A stretch of 64,000 nucleotides of DNA from Chloracidobacterium sp. GTDB taxonomy: Bacteria; Acidobacteriota; Blastocatellia; Pyrinomonadales; Pyrinomonadaceae. The translations under genes and the position numbers were made by a program. Within the stretch, counting starts at the first letter, position 1; every line of letters starts with the position of its first letter. The notes beneath the pieces were generated by a model. The model was not told the DNA's origin. It worked only from the letters and a program-made list of their open reading frames with translations, and did not search any database. Positions 9,927 through 18,080 of the stretch are shown here, piece after piece. Location: contig JADJJY010000003.1 in NCBI GenBank assembly GCA_016706275.1, positions 310,001-374,000 on the forward strand, given 5' to 3'.

Positions 9927-11110
9927 CTTTTCTCCATGAGCTCCCGCAGCTCTTCGATCTTTGCTTCCCAACTTTCATGGGCAATGGCGTCGCTCACCTC
10001 ATGACGCGGCTTTGGATTTGCGAGAGCCTGCTCGATCTTGGCGATGAAATCATCGTGACTCGTGCCGACAAGACAGTCATCAAGCACCCGAACCTCGGGA
10101 ATGTCAGTCGAGACGACTGGCAAGCCGGCGGCCAGATATTCGCGGACCTTGAGCGGATTGGCCGCAAGAGTCAACTCGTTGATCGCAAACGGGTTTAGAG
10201 CGACGTCAAAGCCTTTACAATACGCCGGAAGTTCGGCGTAAGGCTTGCGGCCCAAAAAATGAATATTCGGCACATCGTCGAGGATCTTTACTTTTTGCTC
10301 AGCGTCAACCGCAATCTTTCCGATCAGCACTACCGAGCCGTGTTTGAAATGCTCGGCAGTTTTTTTTATCAATTCAAAATCGACCCAATCGGCGAGCAGG
10401 CCGTGAAACCCGATAATTGGCCCAGGCAGATTTGCGATCTCGTTGGGCACAACAGTCGCGTCATCCAAAGCTGTTCGGAAATGCCGCCAGTCGGTGCCGT
10501 GACGGATGATATAGGTGTTTGGATTAAAATGTTTTTTGTCTGTGTAAAGCTTTTCCGCCGACACCACGACCAGATCGGCGTCGCGGAAGAGATTTTCTTC
10601 GATCTCTTTCAACGCCGACGAACCGGTAAACGCGGTGTATTCGTCAACGCAATAATAGATCAACTCGCTCTCGCCCAGTTTCCCGGCGATCATGCCGGCG
10701 GCGGGATTAAACACCATGTTGATTACATTTGAAAACCCGAGTTTTCGCATCGCCTTTTTGACCTGACGGACAAGCGATCGCTGGTTCAAACTGACAATAG
10801 TTTTGTTGCCATAAGCCGGGATCGCGAGCGGATTTAAGACTAAGATATTCGGCTCGACCTCGCGGATCGGTTCGGTAAAGCTCTTTAGTTTTTTATAGAT
10901 GCGGGACAGGTCCTTTGACGAAGTCGTCGGCATCCGGTTGGCGATGGCGTTGATCCAGAGGATGCGGTTCTCTTTTGCGAGCACACGCATCAGGTGCGTT
11001 TTTGACAACGGATCGCCGGTCCAGTCGTGCGAAAAACAGAGGATATCGCGGCCGCGAAGTGTGCCGGTTTTGAGCGATTCTTTTTTTGAAGGAATGTCCA
11101 CCAACATCAT
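9923..11110 (-). CDS. Glycosyltransferase, GT4-like
   Basis: 395 residues from the ATG at 11110, which overlaps the upstream stop (ATGA) and has GGAGAGG 6 bases upstream; a longer in-frame reading to 11143 lacks this support. Seen: GT-B fold features, with N-terminal DILCFSHDWTGDPLS, a middle linker IIGFHGLLADWVDFE, NIHFLGRKPYAELPAYCKGFDVALNPF and the C-terminal KVREYLAAGLPVVSTDIPEV donor-binding segment. No signal peptide; cytoplasmic face of the membrane is likely. It is coupled between an asparagine-synthase-like amidotransferase and a YdcF protein, an arrangement typical of extracellular polysaccharide loci. Sugar specificity unknown. Confidence 0.9.
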   Translation of the reverse strand: MMLVDIPSKKESLKTGTLRGRDILCFSHDWTGDPLSKTHLMRVLAKENRILWINAIANRMPTTSSKDLSRIYKKLKSFTEPIREVEPNILVLNPLAIPAYGNKTIVSLNQRSLVRQVKKAMRKLGFSNVINMVFNPAAGMIAGKLGESELIYYCVDEYTAFTGSSALKEIEENLFRDADLVVVSAEKLYTDKKHFNPNTYIIRHGTDWRHFRTALDDATVVPNEIANLPGPIIGFHGLLADWVDFELIKKTAEHFKHGSVVLIGKIAVDAEQKVKILDDVPNIHFLGRKPYAELPAYCKGFDVALNPFAINELTLAANPLKVREYLAAGLPVVSTDIPEVRVLDDCLVGTSHDDFIAKIEQALANPKPRHEVSDAIAHESWEAKIEELRELMEKR

Positions 11111-13005
11111 TTCGCCTCTCCGTCGATACACCGACGCTGCCATATCTCAAAATTGACGAGCGACCATAACCTCTCGTCGTGATTTGCTCCGGCGTTATGC
11201 TCAGCGACTAGTTTTTTGACGAAGCCGGCGTCAAATATACCGCGTCCCATCGCTCGGCTCCCGAGGACATATTCGTCAACAATGTGTTTGAATTCGCCGC
11301 GAAACCATCCGCCGATCGGCACAGGGAAACCCATCTTTGGACGATCCAAAATTTCGGTTGGCAAAATTCCCTTCATCGCCTCACGAAGTATCCATTTTGT
11401 CGTGCCGCCACGCAGCTTCATCTCACGTGGCATCCGGGCGGTAAATTCGACCAGCTTGTGATCAAGAAACGGAACGCGGCTCTCGATCGACGCGGCCATC
11501 GACATCTGGTCCTGCTTCATTAGTAGCTCGTGCAGATAGGTTTTGGTGTCGGCGTAAAGCAGTTTGTCGAGCACGTCCTCGGCATCGCATTTATCGAGCA
11601 ATACATTTTGGAGGAAATATGGATCTTTATTTTCGATCCTTTCGCGTGTTTCGCGGGCAAACAGTTCTTTCTGCATCGACTTTGAGAACACCGAAAAATT
11701 ATCAAAAAACAGATTTTCGATGTCCGATTCGCGGGACAAAAATGTGCGGCCAAGTTTGCGGCTCATCGACGCTGGCAGCGTCGCAACGCCGCCGCGAACA
11801 GCGTCACGCAAAAATCCGGGCGTGACACTTTCATATTTTTCGCCGTAGCTGAGCAATTTGAGAGCCTTGGCATATCGGCCGTAACCAGCCATGGTTTCAT
11901 CGGCACCTTCGCCCGTGAGCACGACTTTGACGTGCTGCTGCGCGAGTTTTGAAACAAAATAGAGCGGTACCGAAGCGATAAAACCGATCGGCTCGTCCTC
12001 ATGCCAGACAAGGTTTGGCAGCGCCTCAAAAAACTGCTCTGGCGTGATCGTGATCTCGTGGTGATCGGTGCCAAATTTTTTGGCGACGAGGCGGGCGTAT
12101 TCGAGTTCGTTTGCCTCTCGCTCGTTAAAAGCGACCGAGAAAGTCTTGATCGGTTCCGTAACCATCGTGGACATCATCGCGGCGATCGCCGACGAATCGA
12201 TGCCGCCCGACAAAAACATCCCCAACGGCACGTCTGCCATCAACCGCAACTCAACCGACTGGCGAAAAAGCTCACGCCACTCGTCGATATACTCGGCGTC
12301 AGAGCGAACCTCATGTTTCGGTTCAAAGCTAAGATCCCAAAATTCGCGAATATCAATTTTGCCATCTTTCCACACCATTGTGTGACCGGGCATCAGTCGT
12401 TTGACGCCTCGATAAAGCGTCTCATCACCGGATGTGCCGTGATTGGCAAACTGGTCGGGCAAAGCGTTAAAGTTGATCTCCGGCTTGACCGCACCGCTGG
12501 TGAGCAGAGCTTTTATTTCTGACGCAAAAAATAGATTTCCATCGCTGTCGTGGACATAATACAAAGGCTTTACGCCAAAGCGGTCGCGGGCGATGAACAG
12601 CTCCTGCTTTCGCTTGTCCCAGATCGCAAAGGCAAACATACCTCGCAGATACTCGACGCAATCGCGGCCGTGGGCCTCGTAAAGGTGGAGGATCGTCTCG
12701 GTATCGCTGCGGTTTTGAAATTTGTAGCCGCGAGCAATGAGGTTTTCGCGGTAGTCGGCGTGATTATAGACCTCGCCATTATAAACGATCGAACAGGTGC
12801 AGTCGCCGTTAAACATCGGCTGGGCACCATGTGCGACATCGACGATGCTTAGGCGCCGATGGCCGAGGCCGATGTTGCCATCGACATAGACGCCGCCGCC
12901 GTCCGGTCCGCGATGATGCAGGATGTCGCGCATAGCGATCAACCGCTTTTCATCAACCTGTCTGCCGGATCGCGTGGAATATGCTATGCCGTTAATACCG
13001 CACAT
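11107..13005 (-). CDS. asnB: Asparagine synthase-like glutamine amidotransferase
   Basis: 632 residues, usual AsnB length. Seen: class II glutamine amidotransferase domain with the N-terminal nucleophile Cys2 (MCGINGIA), HHRGPDGGG and YNGEVYN; then the synthetase domain with the ATP-pyrophosphatase loop SGGIDSSA near residue 265 and LTGEGADETMAGYGRY. Known: AsnB amidates Asp with Gln and ATP; paralogues inside polysaccharide loci are thought to amidate sugar acids or peptides of the glycan. Here it is first in a minus-strand operon followed by ATGA-coupled glycosyltransferase. Whether it makes free Asn or modifies a glycan cannot be decided. Confidence 0.93.
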   Translation of the reverse strand: MCGINGIAYSTRSGRQVDEKRLIAMRDILHHRGPDGGGVYVDGNIGLGHRRLSIVDVAHGAQPMFNGDCTCSIVYNGEVYNHADYRENLIARGYKFQNRSDTETILHLYEAHGRDCVEYLRGMFAFAIWDKRKQELFIARDRFGVKPLYYVHDSDGNLFFASEIKALLTSGAVKPEINFNALPDQFANHGTSGDETLYRGVKRLMPGHTMVWKDGKIDIREFWDLSFEPKHEVRSDAEYIDEWRELFRQSVELRLMADVPLGMFLSGGIDSSAIAAMMSTMVTEPIKTFSVAFNEREANELEYARLVAKKFGTDHHEITITPEQFFEALPNLVWHEDEPIGFIASVPLYFVSKLAQQHVKVVLTGEGADETMAGYGRYAKALKLLSYGEKYESVTPGFLRDAVRGGVATLPASMSRKLGRTFLSRESDIENLFFDNFSVFSKSMQKELFARETRERIENKDPYFLQNVLLDKCDAEDVLDKLLYADTKTYLHELLMKQDQMSMAASIESRVPFLDHKLVEFTARMPREMKLRGGTTKWILREAMKGILPTEILDRPKMGFPVPIGGWFRGEFKHIVDEYVLGSRAMGRGIFDAGFVKKLVAEHNAGANHDERLWSLVNFEIWQRRCIDGEAK

Positions 13006-13100
13006 AAATTGGAGAGCACCGCCCGTATCAGCAGCCGCTAAACTATACTAAATAAAGTGGAAATCGCCCGTGTTTTGCAGAGAATTCTGTTGGGAGGTCG

Positions 13101-13116
13101 GCCCTCAGCCGAGGGC
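13101..13116. promoter_or_regulatory. Perfect 6-bp hairpin in divergent promoter region
   Basis: GCCCTC-AGCC-GAGGGC lies in the 211-bp space between the divergent amidotransferase (minus) and beta-helix (plus) genes, followed by AT-rich TATTTAAATATT. It could be an operator shared by both operons or a leader hairpin. No clear -10/-35 pair was found. Confidence 0.35.
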
Positions 13117-13216
13117 TATTTAAATATTAGCGTTTTCTAGCGTATAAAGCCACATTTTTTCATCCTAACAAAGTGGATATAAGCGTCAAATCGGCGTTTA
13201 TTTAGCCGTAAGAAAC

Positions 13217-14818
13217 GTGAGCGAAACATATAGCATGACTGAAAATGTATTACGGGTAAGGGCAAAAACGGCGGCTCCGCGCCGCAGGTTTGACGTGCGA
13301 TGGCTCAAATACGTAGCTATTGCTGCAGTCGCCGTCACTTCGGGCTTGCTTGGTTTTGACGCTTACGGCGGGATGCTCGGAGTTTTTCCTGTGCATTTTG
13401 AGTCGGAGCAACGGGGAGCAATACGCGTCATAAAAGTGCCGCCCGGAGGCAATCTACAAGCCGCCATAGATCAGGCGAACAGCGGCGACATTGTCGAGCT
13501 ACAAGCCGGTGCCGTTTATTCGGGCCAGATAAATCTGCCAAATAAACCCTTAACCGATTACGTTACCATCCAGTCTTCGGCTGTCGCCGATCTGCCTGCG
13601 GACAAGCGTGTCAGCCCTGCTCAAAGGTCGTCGATGGCGACGATTTTGTCGGGAATGCTTGGCCGAGCCGCCGTCGCCGCGACCAACGGGGCACATCATT
13701 ACCGGTTTGTCGGGATCGAGTTTGCCCCGTCCAGTTCGAGTTATAACTACGGCATTATTCAGCTTGGCAACAGTGAATCTAGAGTTGACAAGGTGCCGCA
13801 CGATATCGAGATCGACCGCAGCTATATCCACCCGCACAAATCCGGCACAACGCGTCGCGGCATCGCACTAAACAGCGCAAATACCACGATAAAAAACAGT
13901 TACATCGAAGGCATTGCATATCCGAGCGAAGAGACGCAGGGCATCTGCGGCTGGTCGGGCTCGAAAAATATCAAGATCTTAAATAACTATATCGAGGGCG
14001 GTGCCGAAAATATTATGTTTGGCGGTGCCGACCCGGCTAGCGCCGATCTGATACCGTCGGACATAGAAATACGCGGCAACCATCTGAACAAACCGCTCGC
14101 GTGGAAGAAAAAAGTGACGACCAAAACGCTATTTGAGCTAAAAAACGCCAAACGGGTTATCTTTGCCGGCAATCTACTGACAAACAATTGGGAAGGCTCG
14201 GCGTTCCGCGTCACGGTTCGCAATCAGGACGATGGGGCACCATTCTCGACGATCGAAGACGTGACCATCCGAGACAACGTAATTAAAGGTTCCGGCGAGG
14301 GCGTAAATATTCTCGGCAAGGACGACACTTATACCAGCATGACGCTGAAACGGCTGACGATCACGAACAATCTGTTTCTCGATATCGGCACCGGGGAATT
14401 CGACGGCTCGGGTTACTTTGTGCAGGTTTCGGACGGCGAGGATATTACGATCACTAACAACACGGTATTTAATCAGGGCAATATCGCGACGTTTCATGGC
14501 GCACGTCCACGTAATTTTATCTTTCAGGACAACATCACCGGCCACGGCAGCTACGGCATTAACGGGCTCGGCGATATGCGATCGGCGGTCGAGCGGTCGA
14601 TGTTTCAGAACAATCTCTTTATCAATAACCGCCAGGTGCCGTCGTCGGATTATCTATTTCCGCCCGACAATATGGTCGCCAAAGATATGAACACCGTAGG
14701 GTTTACTAACGCCGCCGCTGACGACTATCGACTCGCGCCAAACAGCCGCTACAAAGGTAAAGGCAAAAATAACACCGACATCGGCTGCTCACTTCCCTCC
14801 GCCGACATTGCCCGATAA
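13217..14818 (+). CDS. Right-handed parallel beta-helix protein, membrane-anchored or secreted
   Basis: About 533 residues from a GTG at 13217; an ATG six codons later (13235) is an equally possible start, and neither has a strong Shine-Dalgarno. Seen: a basic N-terminus and one hydrophobic segment (YVAIAAVAVTSGLLGF), then GGNLQAAIDQANSGDIVELQAGAVY, typical of pectate-lyase-like folds, and many rungs of the form IEIRGN, VTIRDNVIKG, LTITNNLF, ITITNNTVF. Known: such folds bind or cleave acidic polysaccharides. It begins the plus-strand branch of the glycan locus and is followed 9 bp later by a glycosyltransferase-like gene. Catalytic residues cannot be assigned. Confidence 0.87.
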   Translation: MSETYSMTENVLRVRAKTAAPRRRFDVRWLKYVAIAAVAVTSGLLGFDAYGGMLGVFPVHFESEQRGAIRVIKVPPGGNLQAAIDQANSGDIVELQAGAVYSGQINLPNKPLTDYVTIQSSAVADLPADKRVSPAQRSSMATILSGMLGRAAVAATNGAHHYRFVGIEFAPSSSSYNYGIIQLGNSESRVDKVPHDIEIDRSYIHPHKSGTTRRGIALNSANTTIKNSYIEGIAYPSEETQGICGWSGSKNIKILNNYIEGGAENIMFGGADPASADLIPSDIEIRGNHLNKPLAWKKKVTTKTLFELKNAKRVIFAGNLLTNNWEGSAFRVTVRNQDDGAPFSTIEDVTIRDNVIKGSGEGVNILGKDDTYTSMTLKRLTITNNLFLDIGTGEFDGSGYFVQVSDGEDITITNNTVFNQGNIATFHGARPRNFIFQDNITGHGSYGINGLGDMRSAVERSMFQNNLFINNRQVPSSDYLFPPDNMVAKDMNTVGFTNAAADDYRLAPNSRYKGKGKNNTDIGCSLPSADIAR

Positions 14819-14827
14819 TCTATCGAT

Positions 14828-15931
14828 ATGAAGTTTAACTGTGAAATGATCGCCGGATCTGATGTCGAACATTTGCAGCAGATCTACACCGGATTTGCGA
14901 GGCTCCATCGCGAGGGTAAGATCACTTTGCGCCAAACGATCCCAAACGAAGTGAAAAAAGCTCGTGGAGCCGACCGCTGGGTCAACTACAAATTTTTCAA
15001 TACGACGGTCATCATAAATGGCACGACCCGCGTTTGCTATGACACCCATGATTGGGATTGGATCGACGAAGAGATTCTCGCCAAGTGTGATTTTTATTTC
15101 AAAAGAAGCTACGACCCCTCATTTATTTCAACACTCGAACACGGCAATAAGGTGTTTCCGCTTGGGCTCAACTACCAAGTCGCAAGCTCGGAATTTGATA
15201 TCTTTAAGCTCAAAAGGGCAGCGTTTTACAGCGGCAAAGACCGTATAAAAGCGACGCTTAAAGGATTGCGAATAGACAACTTACTTCGCCAGCAGGAAAC
15301 TGAGCGGATCGATAATCTTGAGGCCGCACCCGATCCGGATATCGAGCCGCGAGTGCTGTTTATGGCACGCGCCTGGAACCCCGAAAAGATCGAATCCAAG
15401 AAACAAAAGGTGGCGGTCGAGGCTATCAATGAAACACGCGCCAAATGTATCGAGGTGCTGCGGAAAGAGCTGGGCGACAAATTCTTCGGCGGGCTCGCCC
15501 ATGACGATTATTCAAAAAAATACTTTAGCAACGCCCTACTGACCGACGACTCAAGCTCGTCAAAACGAAACTATCTGGAGATATTAAAACGGTTCCCCAT
15601 CTGCGTCGCGACCGTCGGGCTTAATGGCTCAAACGGATGGAAATTGGCCGAGTATGTCGCTCATTCGAAAGCAATATTATCCGAGCCGCTCGTCTATCAA
15701 GTGCCGGGAAGTTTTGAGGCAGGGCAAAATTATATTGAATTCAGCGATGCGGACGACCTCGTCGCATCCGCAGTAAAATTGATCGAAGACAAAACTTTGC
15801 GGTCGGAGATAATGGCGAATAATTTTGCGTATTACAACGCCCATGTTCGTCCCGACGCGATGATCGCAAATAGCTTGAACATCGTGCTCGAACAGACCGG
15901 ATCAACTAGCAAGATCGTTGTAAATAGATAA
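14828..15931 (+). CDS. Glycosyltransferase-like protein of the glycan locus
   Basis: 367 residues. Seen: no signal peptide; an N-terminal region with YKFFNTTVIINGTTRVCYDTHDWDW, and a C-terminal half resembling glycosyl transferase family 1 ends (VATVGLNGSNGWKLAEYVAHSKAILSEPL, then FEAGQNYIEFSDADDLV and IEDKTLRSEIMANN), which in GT-B enzymes contacts the donor sugar. The middle (about 110-200) is not recognised. It directly follows the beta-helix gene, so the two are probably co-transcribed. Its 3' end overlaps the convergent GT4 gene by 30 bp. Function inferred from weak similarity and context. Confidence 0.7.
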   Translation: MKFNCEMIAGSDVEHLQQIYTGFARLHREGKITLRQTIPNEVKKARGADRWVNYKFFNTTVIINGTTRVCYDTHDWDWIDEEILAKCDFYFKRSYDPSFISTLEHGNKVFPLGLNYQVASSEFDIFKLKRAAFYSGKDRIKATLKGLRIDNLLRQQETERIDNLEAAPDPDIEPRVLFMARAWNPEKIESKKQKVAVEAINETRAKCIEVLRKELGDKFFGGLAHDDYSKKYFSNALLTDDSSSSKRNYLEILKRFPICVATVGLNGSNGWKLAEYVAHSKAILSEPLVYQVPGSFEAGQNYIEFSDADDLVASAVKLIEDKTLRSEIMANNFAYYNAHVRPDAMIANSLNIVLEQTGSTSKIVVNR

Positions 15932-16951
15932 GATCTCAGCGATGTTCTCGGTGTCCGTTTGTCCGACTGGTTTCACCGGCTTATCGCGTTTCGCTATCTC
16001 CTTAACGCTCTCAACTAGCGCCGCCACATCACCAACTCCGATCAGTTCGACTCCCTCAGGCCGCATTCCGTTGTCGGTTGCAATTACCGGCGTTCCAAGA
16101 AAGAGAGCCTCGCGGACCGAGATCGCGTCACCGTCAAAACGCGTCGTCCGCAAAACGATATCCGCATCTTTCATCAGATGAAGCGTGACGGCGTGATCGA
16201 CATTTCCGGCTAGGTAAATATTGTCGGCACAGCCACTGTTTTTAACAGCGGCCTTAACCTCACTCTGCATCGGACCGCCGCCAACGATCATCAGTCCGGC
16301 GTTTGGCAGATCGCGGACGATCTCGCGCATTGCTGCGATCTGCATAAGCGGTTCGTAATCTTTCTCAAGCCCACCGACGGCGAGCAACAGCGGAGAATGT
16401 GATTTGCAAAACGATGCCAACTCTACCGGAACTGAGACATTTTCATCCGGGGATTTTAGCGAATAAGGCAGCACTACAGAGAGCTTTTCATCTTCGACGC
16501 CATAGCGACGAAATACGTCAGCGAGGCCTTCGTTAACTGTAACGATTCGCGAGAACCGCCGGATAATGCGCCCCGCGAGAGACGATGGTTTTGCATTTTT
16601 TGCCGCATCGGTCGTGGCGTACCCACCGGAATGCAACGTCAGCACAGTCCGTTTGCCGCCAAAGATCGTACAGGCAAACGCCAACGCGAGCACGCGTTTT
16701 GTCACCTCACCGCCGATGTGCAGATGCAAGACATCGTAATCCAAATTGCGTAATAGTCCGATCAAAGCGGTCTTTGAACGCGGATAATAAATGTCCGGCT
16801 CATTCGATTCTACGGTACTTTTTGATGTCGCGATGATCGAGCATCGATGCCCCGCCGCCCGCAATTCATAACGGATCGCGAGCATGTTGCGGCTAATGCC
16901 GCCCTCCGGCGGCGGCACGGGGCCGAGTTGTAAAACGTGTAGCGGCATCAT
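15902..16951 (-). CDS. Glycosyltransferase, GT4 family
   Basis: 349 residues. Seen: N-terminal LQLGPVPPPEGGISRNMLAI, the Gly-rich acceptor-side loop common in GT4; middle LLLAVGGLEKDYEPL; C-terminal NIYLAGNVDHAVTLHLMKDADIVLRTTRFDGDAISVREALFLGTPVIATD, where the EX7E-like donor site is replaced by D...E in GDAISVREAL. Start overlaps the upstream glycosyltransferase stop as ATGA, so the two are translationally coupled. The 3' end converges with and overlaps the plus-strand gene by 30 bp. A soluble cytoplasmic enzyme building the glycan; sugar unknown. Confidence 0.9.
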   Translation of the reverse strand: MMPLHVLQLGPVPPPEGGISRNMLAIRYELRAAGHRCSIIATSKSTVESNEPDIYYPRSKTALIGLLRNLDYDVLHLHIGGEVTKRVLALAFACTIFGGKRTVLTLHSGGYATTDAAKNAKPSSLAGRIIRRFSRIVTVNEGLADVFRRYGVEDEKLSVVLPYSLKSPDENVSVPVELASFCKSHSPLLLAVGGLEKDYEPLMQIAAMREIVRDLPNAGLMIVGGGPMQSEVKAAVKNSGCADNIYLAGNVDHAVTLHLMKDADIVLRTTRFDGDAISVREALFLGTPVIATDNGMRPEGVELIGVGDVAALVESVKEIAKRDKPVKPVGQTDTENIAEILSIYNDLAS

Positions 16952-18069
16952 TTTTCCAAAAGCGAATTATACAACCGGATCGTGTTGCGGAGTTGTGCGT
17001 TGTTTGAAAATTTTTCACGAACGATCTCCCTTCCGCCGTTGCCAAAGGCGGTCGCTTTGGCATCGTCGTTGAGAAGTTCGATCAGGTGTTCCGCCATCTT
17101 TGCGTCATCATCCGATGAGACCAAATAACCCGTTTCCCCTTCAATAACTGCCTCGACTGCACCACCGACATTTGTCGCAACAACCGGCTTTCCGGCGGCC
17201 ATGTATTCGAGGAGCGAGTTAGAAAACCCTTCGGCTGTCGATGTCAGAACGCACGTGTTAGAGATCGAAAGCAGCCCAGCAACGTCGGAACATCGCCCAA
17301 TAAAATGAACCCTTTTATCTATGCCAAGATCGACGGCCATCGCCTTTAACTCAGATTCGAGTTCACCCTCACCGGCGATCAGGAAGTGTGTATTTGGGAT
17401 TGCTTCTGCGACACGTTTTGCGGCCCGGAGAAACATCGGGACGTTCTTGACCGCATGGCGCAGATTCGCGACGAGCGTGACAAGGCATATATTTTTGTCT
17501 GTAGGCAGGCCAAATTTCTCTCGGCTGCTCTCGGCGTTTTCAAACCGCGACAGATCGAGACCGTTGTAGATCACGTCGATCTTGTCCGGCGAGATCCCGC
17601 GTCCGGTCAGATGATCACGAACCGCAATTGAATTCGCAACGATCGCATCCGAACGGCCAAATGCCAGCTTTTCTACAAATTCTTGCGACGACGAACGCAT
17701 CCCGCCCGTTTCACGTTTTGACGCGATCTTTACCGGAACGCCAGCGAGGCTTGCCGCTGCCATGCCGAAAACATTTGTGTAAAAATCGTGCGTGTGGACG
17801 AGGTCGATCTTGTTGTCTTTCAGGTACGCCGCACATTTTCGGACCTGACGGACAAAGCTTGCGTTGAAGAATGATGTCAACGGAAATTCGGGTATGTCCG
17901 TAAATCCTGCGGCCTCCATTCCTGAACGCAAAACGCCGTCGTTATTGAGCGTCGCGACATAGATATCGTGCGTCCCTTCGCTTTTTAACGCGCAGGACAA
18001 AGCCGTTGCCTGGCGTTCGGAACCTCCCTGATGAAAGCTGCCGATAAATTGTAATATGCGTTTTTTCAC
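16948..18069 (-). CDS. Glycosyltransferase, GT4 family
   Basis: 373 residues, GT-B fold. Seen: LQFIGSFHQGGSERQATAL near the N-terminus (Gly-rich acceptor loop), VHTHDFYTNVFG, VIYNGLDLSRFEN, and the C-terminal donor site ending in TAEGFSNSLLEYMAAGKPVVATN, an intact E-x7-E motif of retaining GT4 enzymes. It is 11 bp downstream of the heparinase-like gene and coupled (ATGA) to the next glycosyltransferase, so it is part of a multi-gene minus-strand operon. Likely transfers a sugar to the undecaprenyl-linked repeat; specificity unknown. Confidence 0.93.
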   Translation of the reverse strand: MKKRILQFIGSFHQGGSERQATALSCALKSEGTHDIYVATLNNDGVLRSGMEAAGFTDIPEFPLTSFFNASFVRQVRKCAAYLKDNKIDLVHTHDFYTNVFGMAAASLAGVPVKIASKRETGGMRSSSQEFVEKLAFGRSDAIVANSIAVRDHLTGRGISPDKIDVIYNGLDLSRFENAESSREKFGLPTDKNICLVTLVANLRHAVKNVPMFLRAAKRVAEAIPNTHFLIAGEGELESELKAMAVDLGIDKRVHFIGRCSDVAGLLSISNTCVLTSTAEGFSNSLLEYMAAGKPVVATNVGGAVEAVIEGETGYLVSSDDDAKMAEHLIELLNDDAKATAFGNGGREIVREKFSNNAQLRNTIRLYNSLLEK

Positions 18070-18080
18070 CTGGTACGGTG

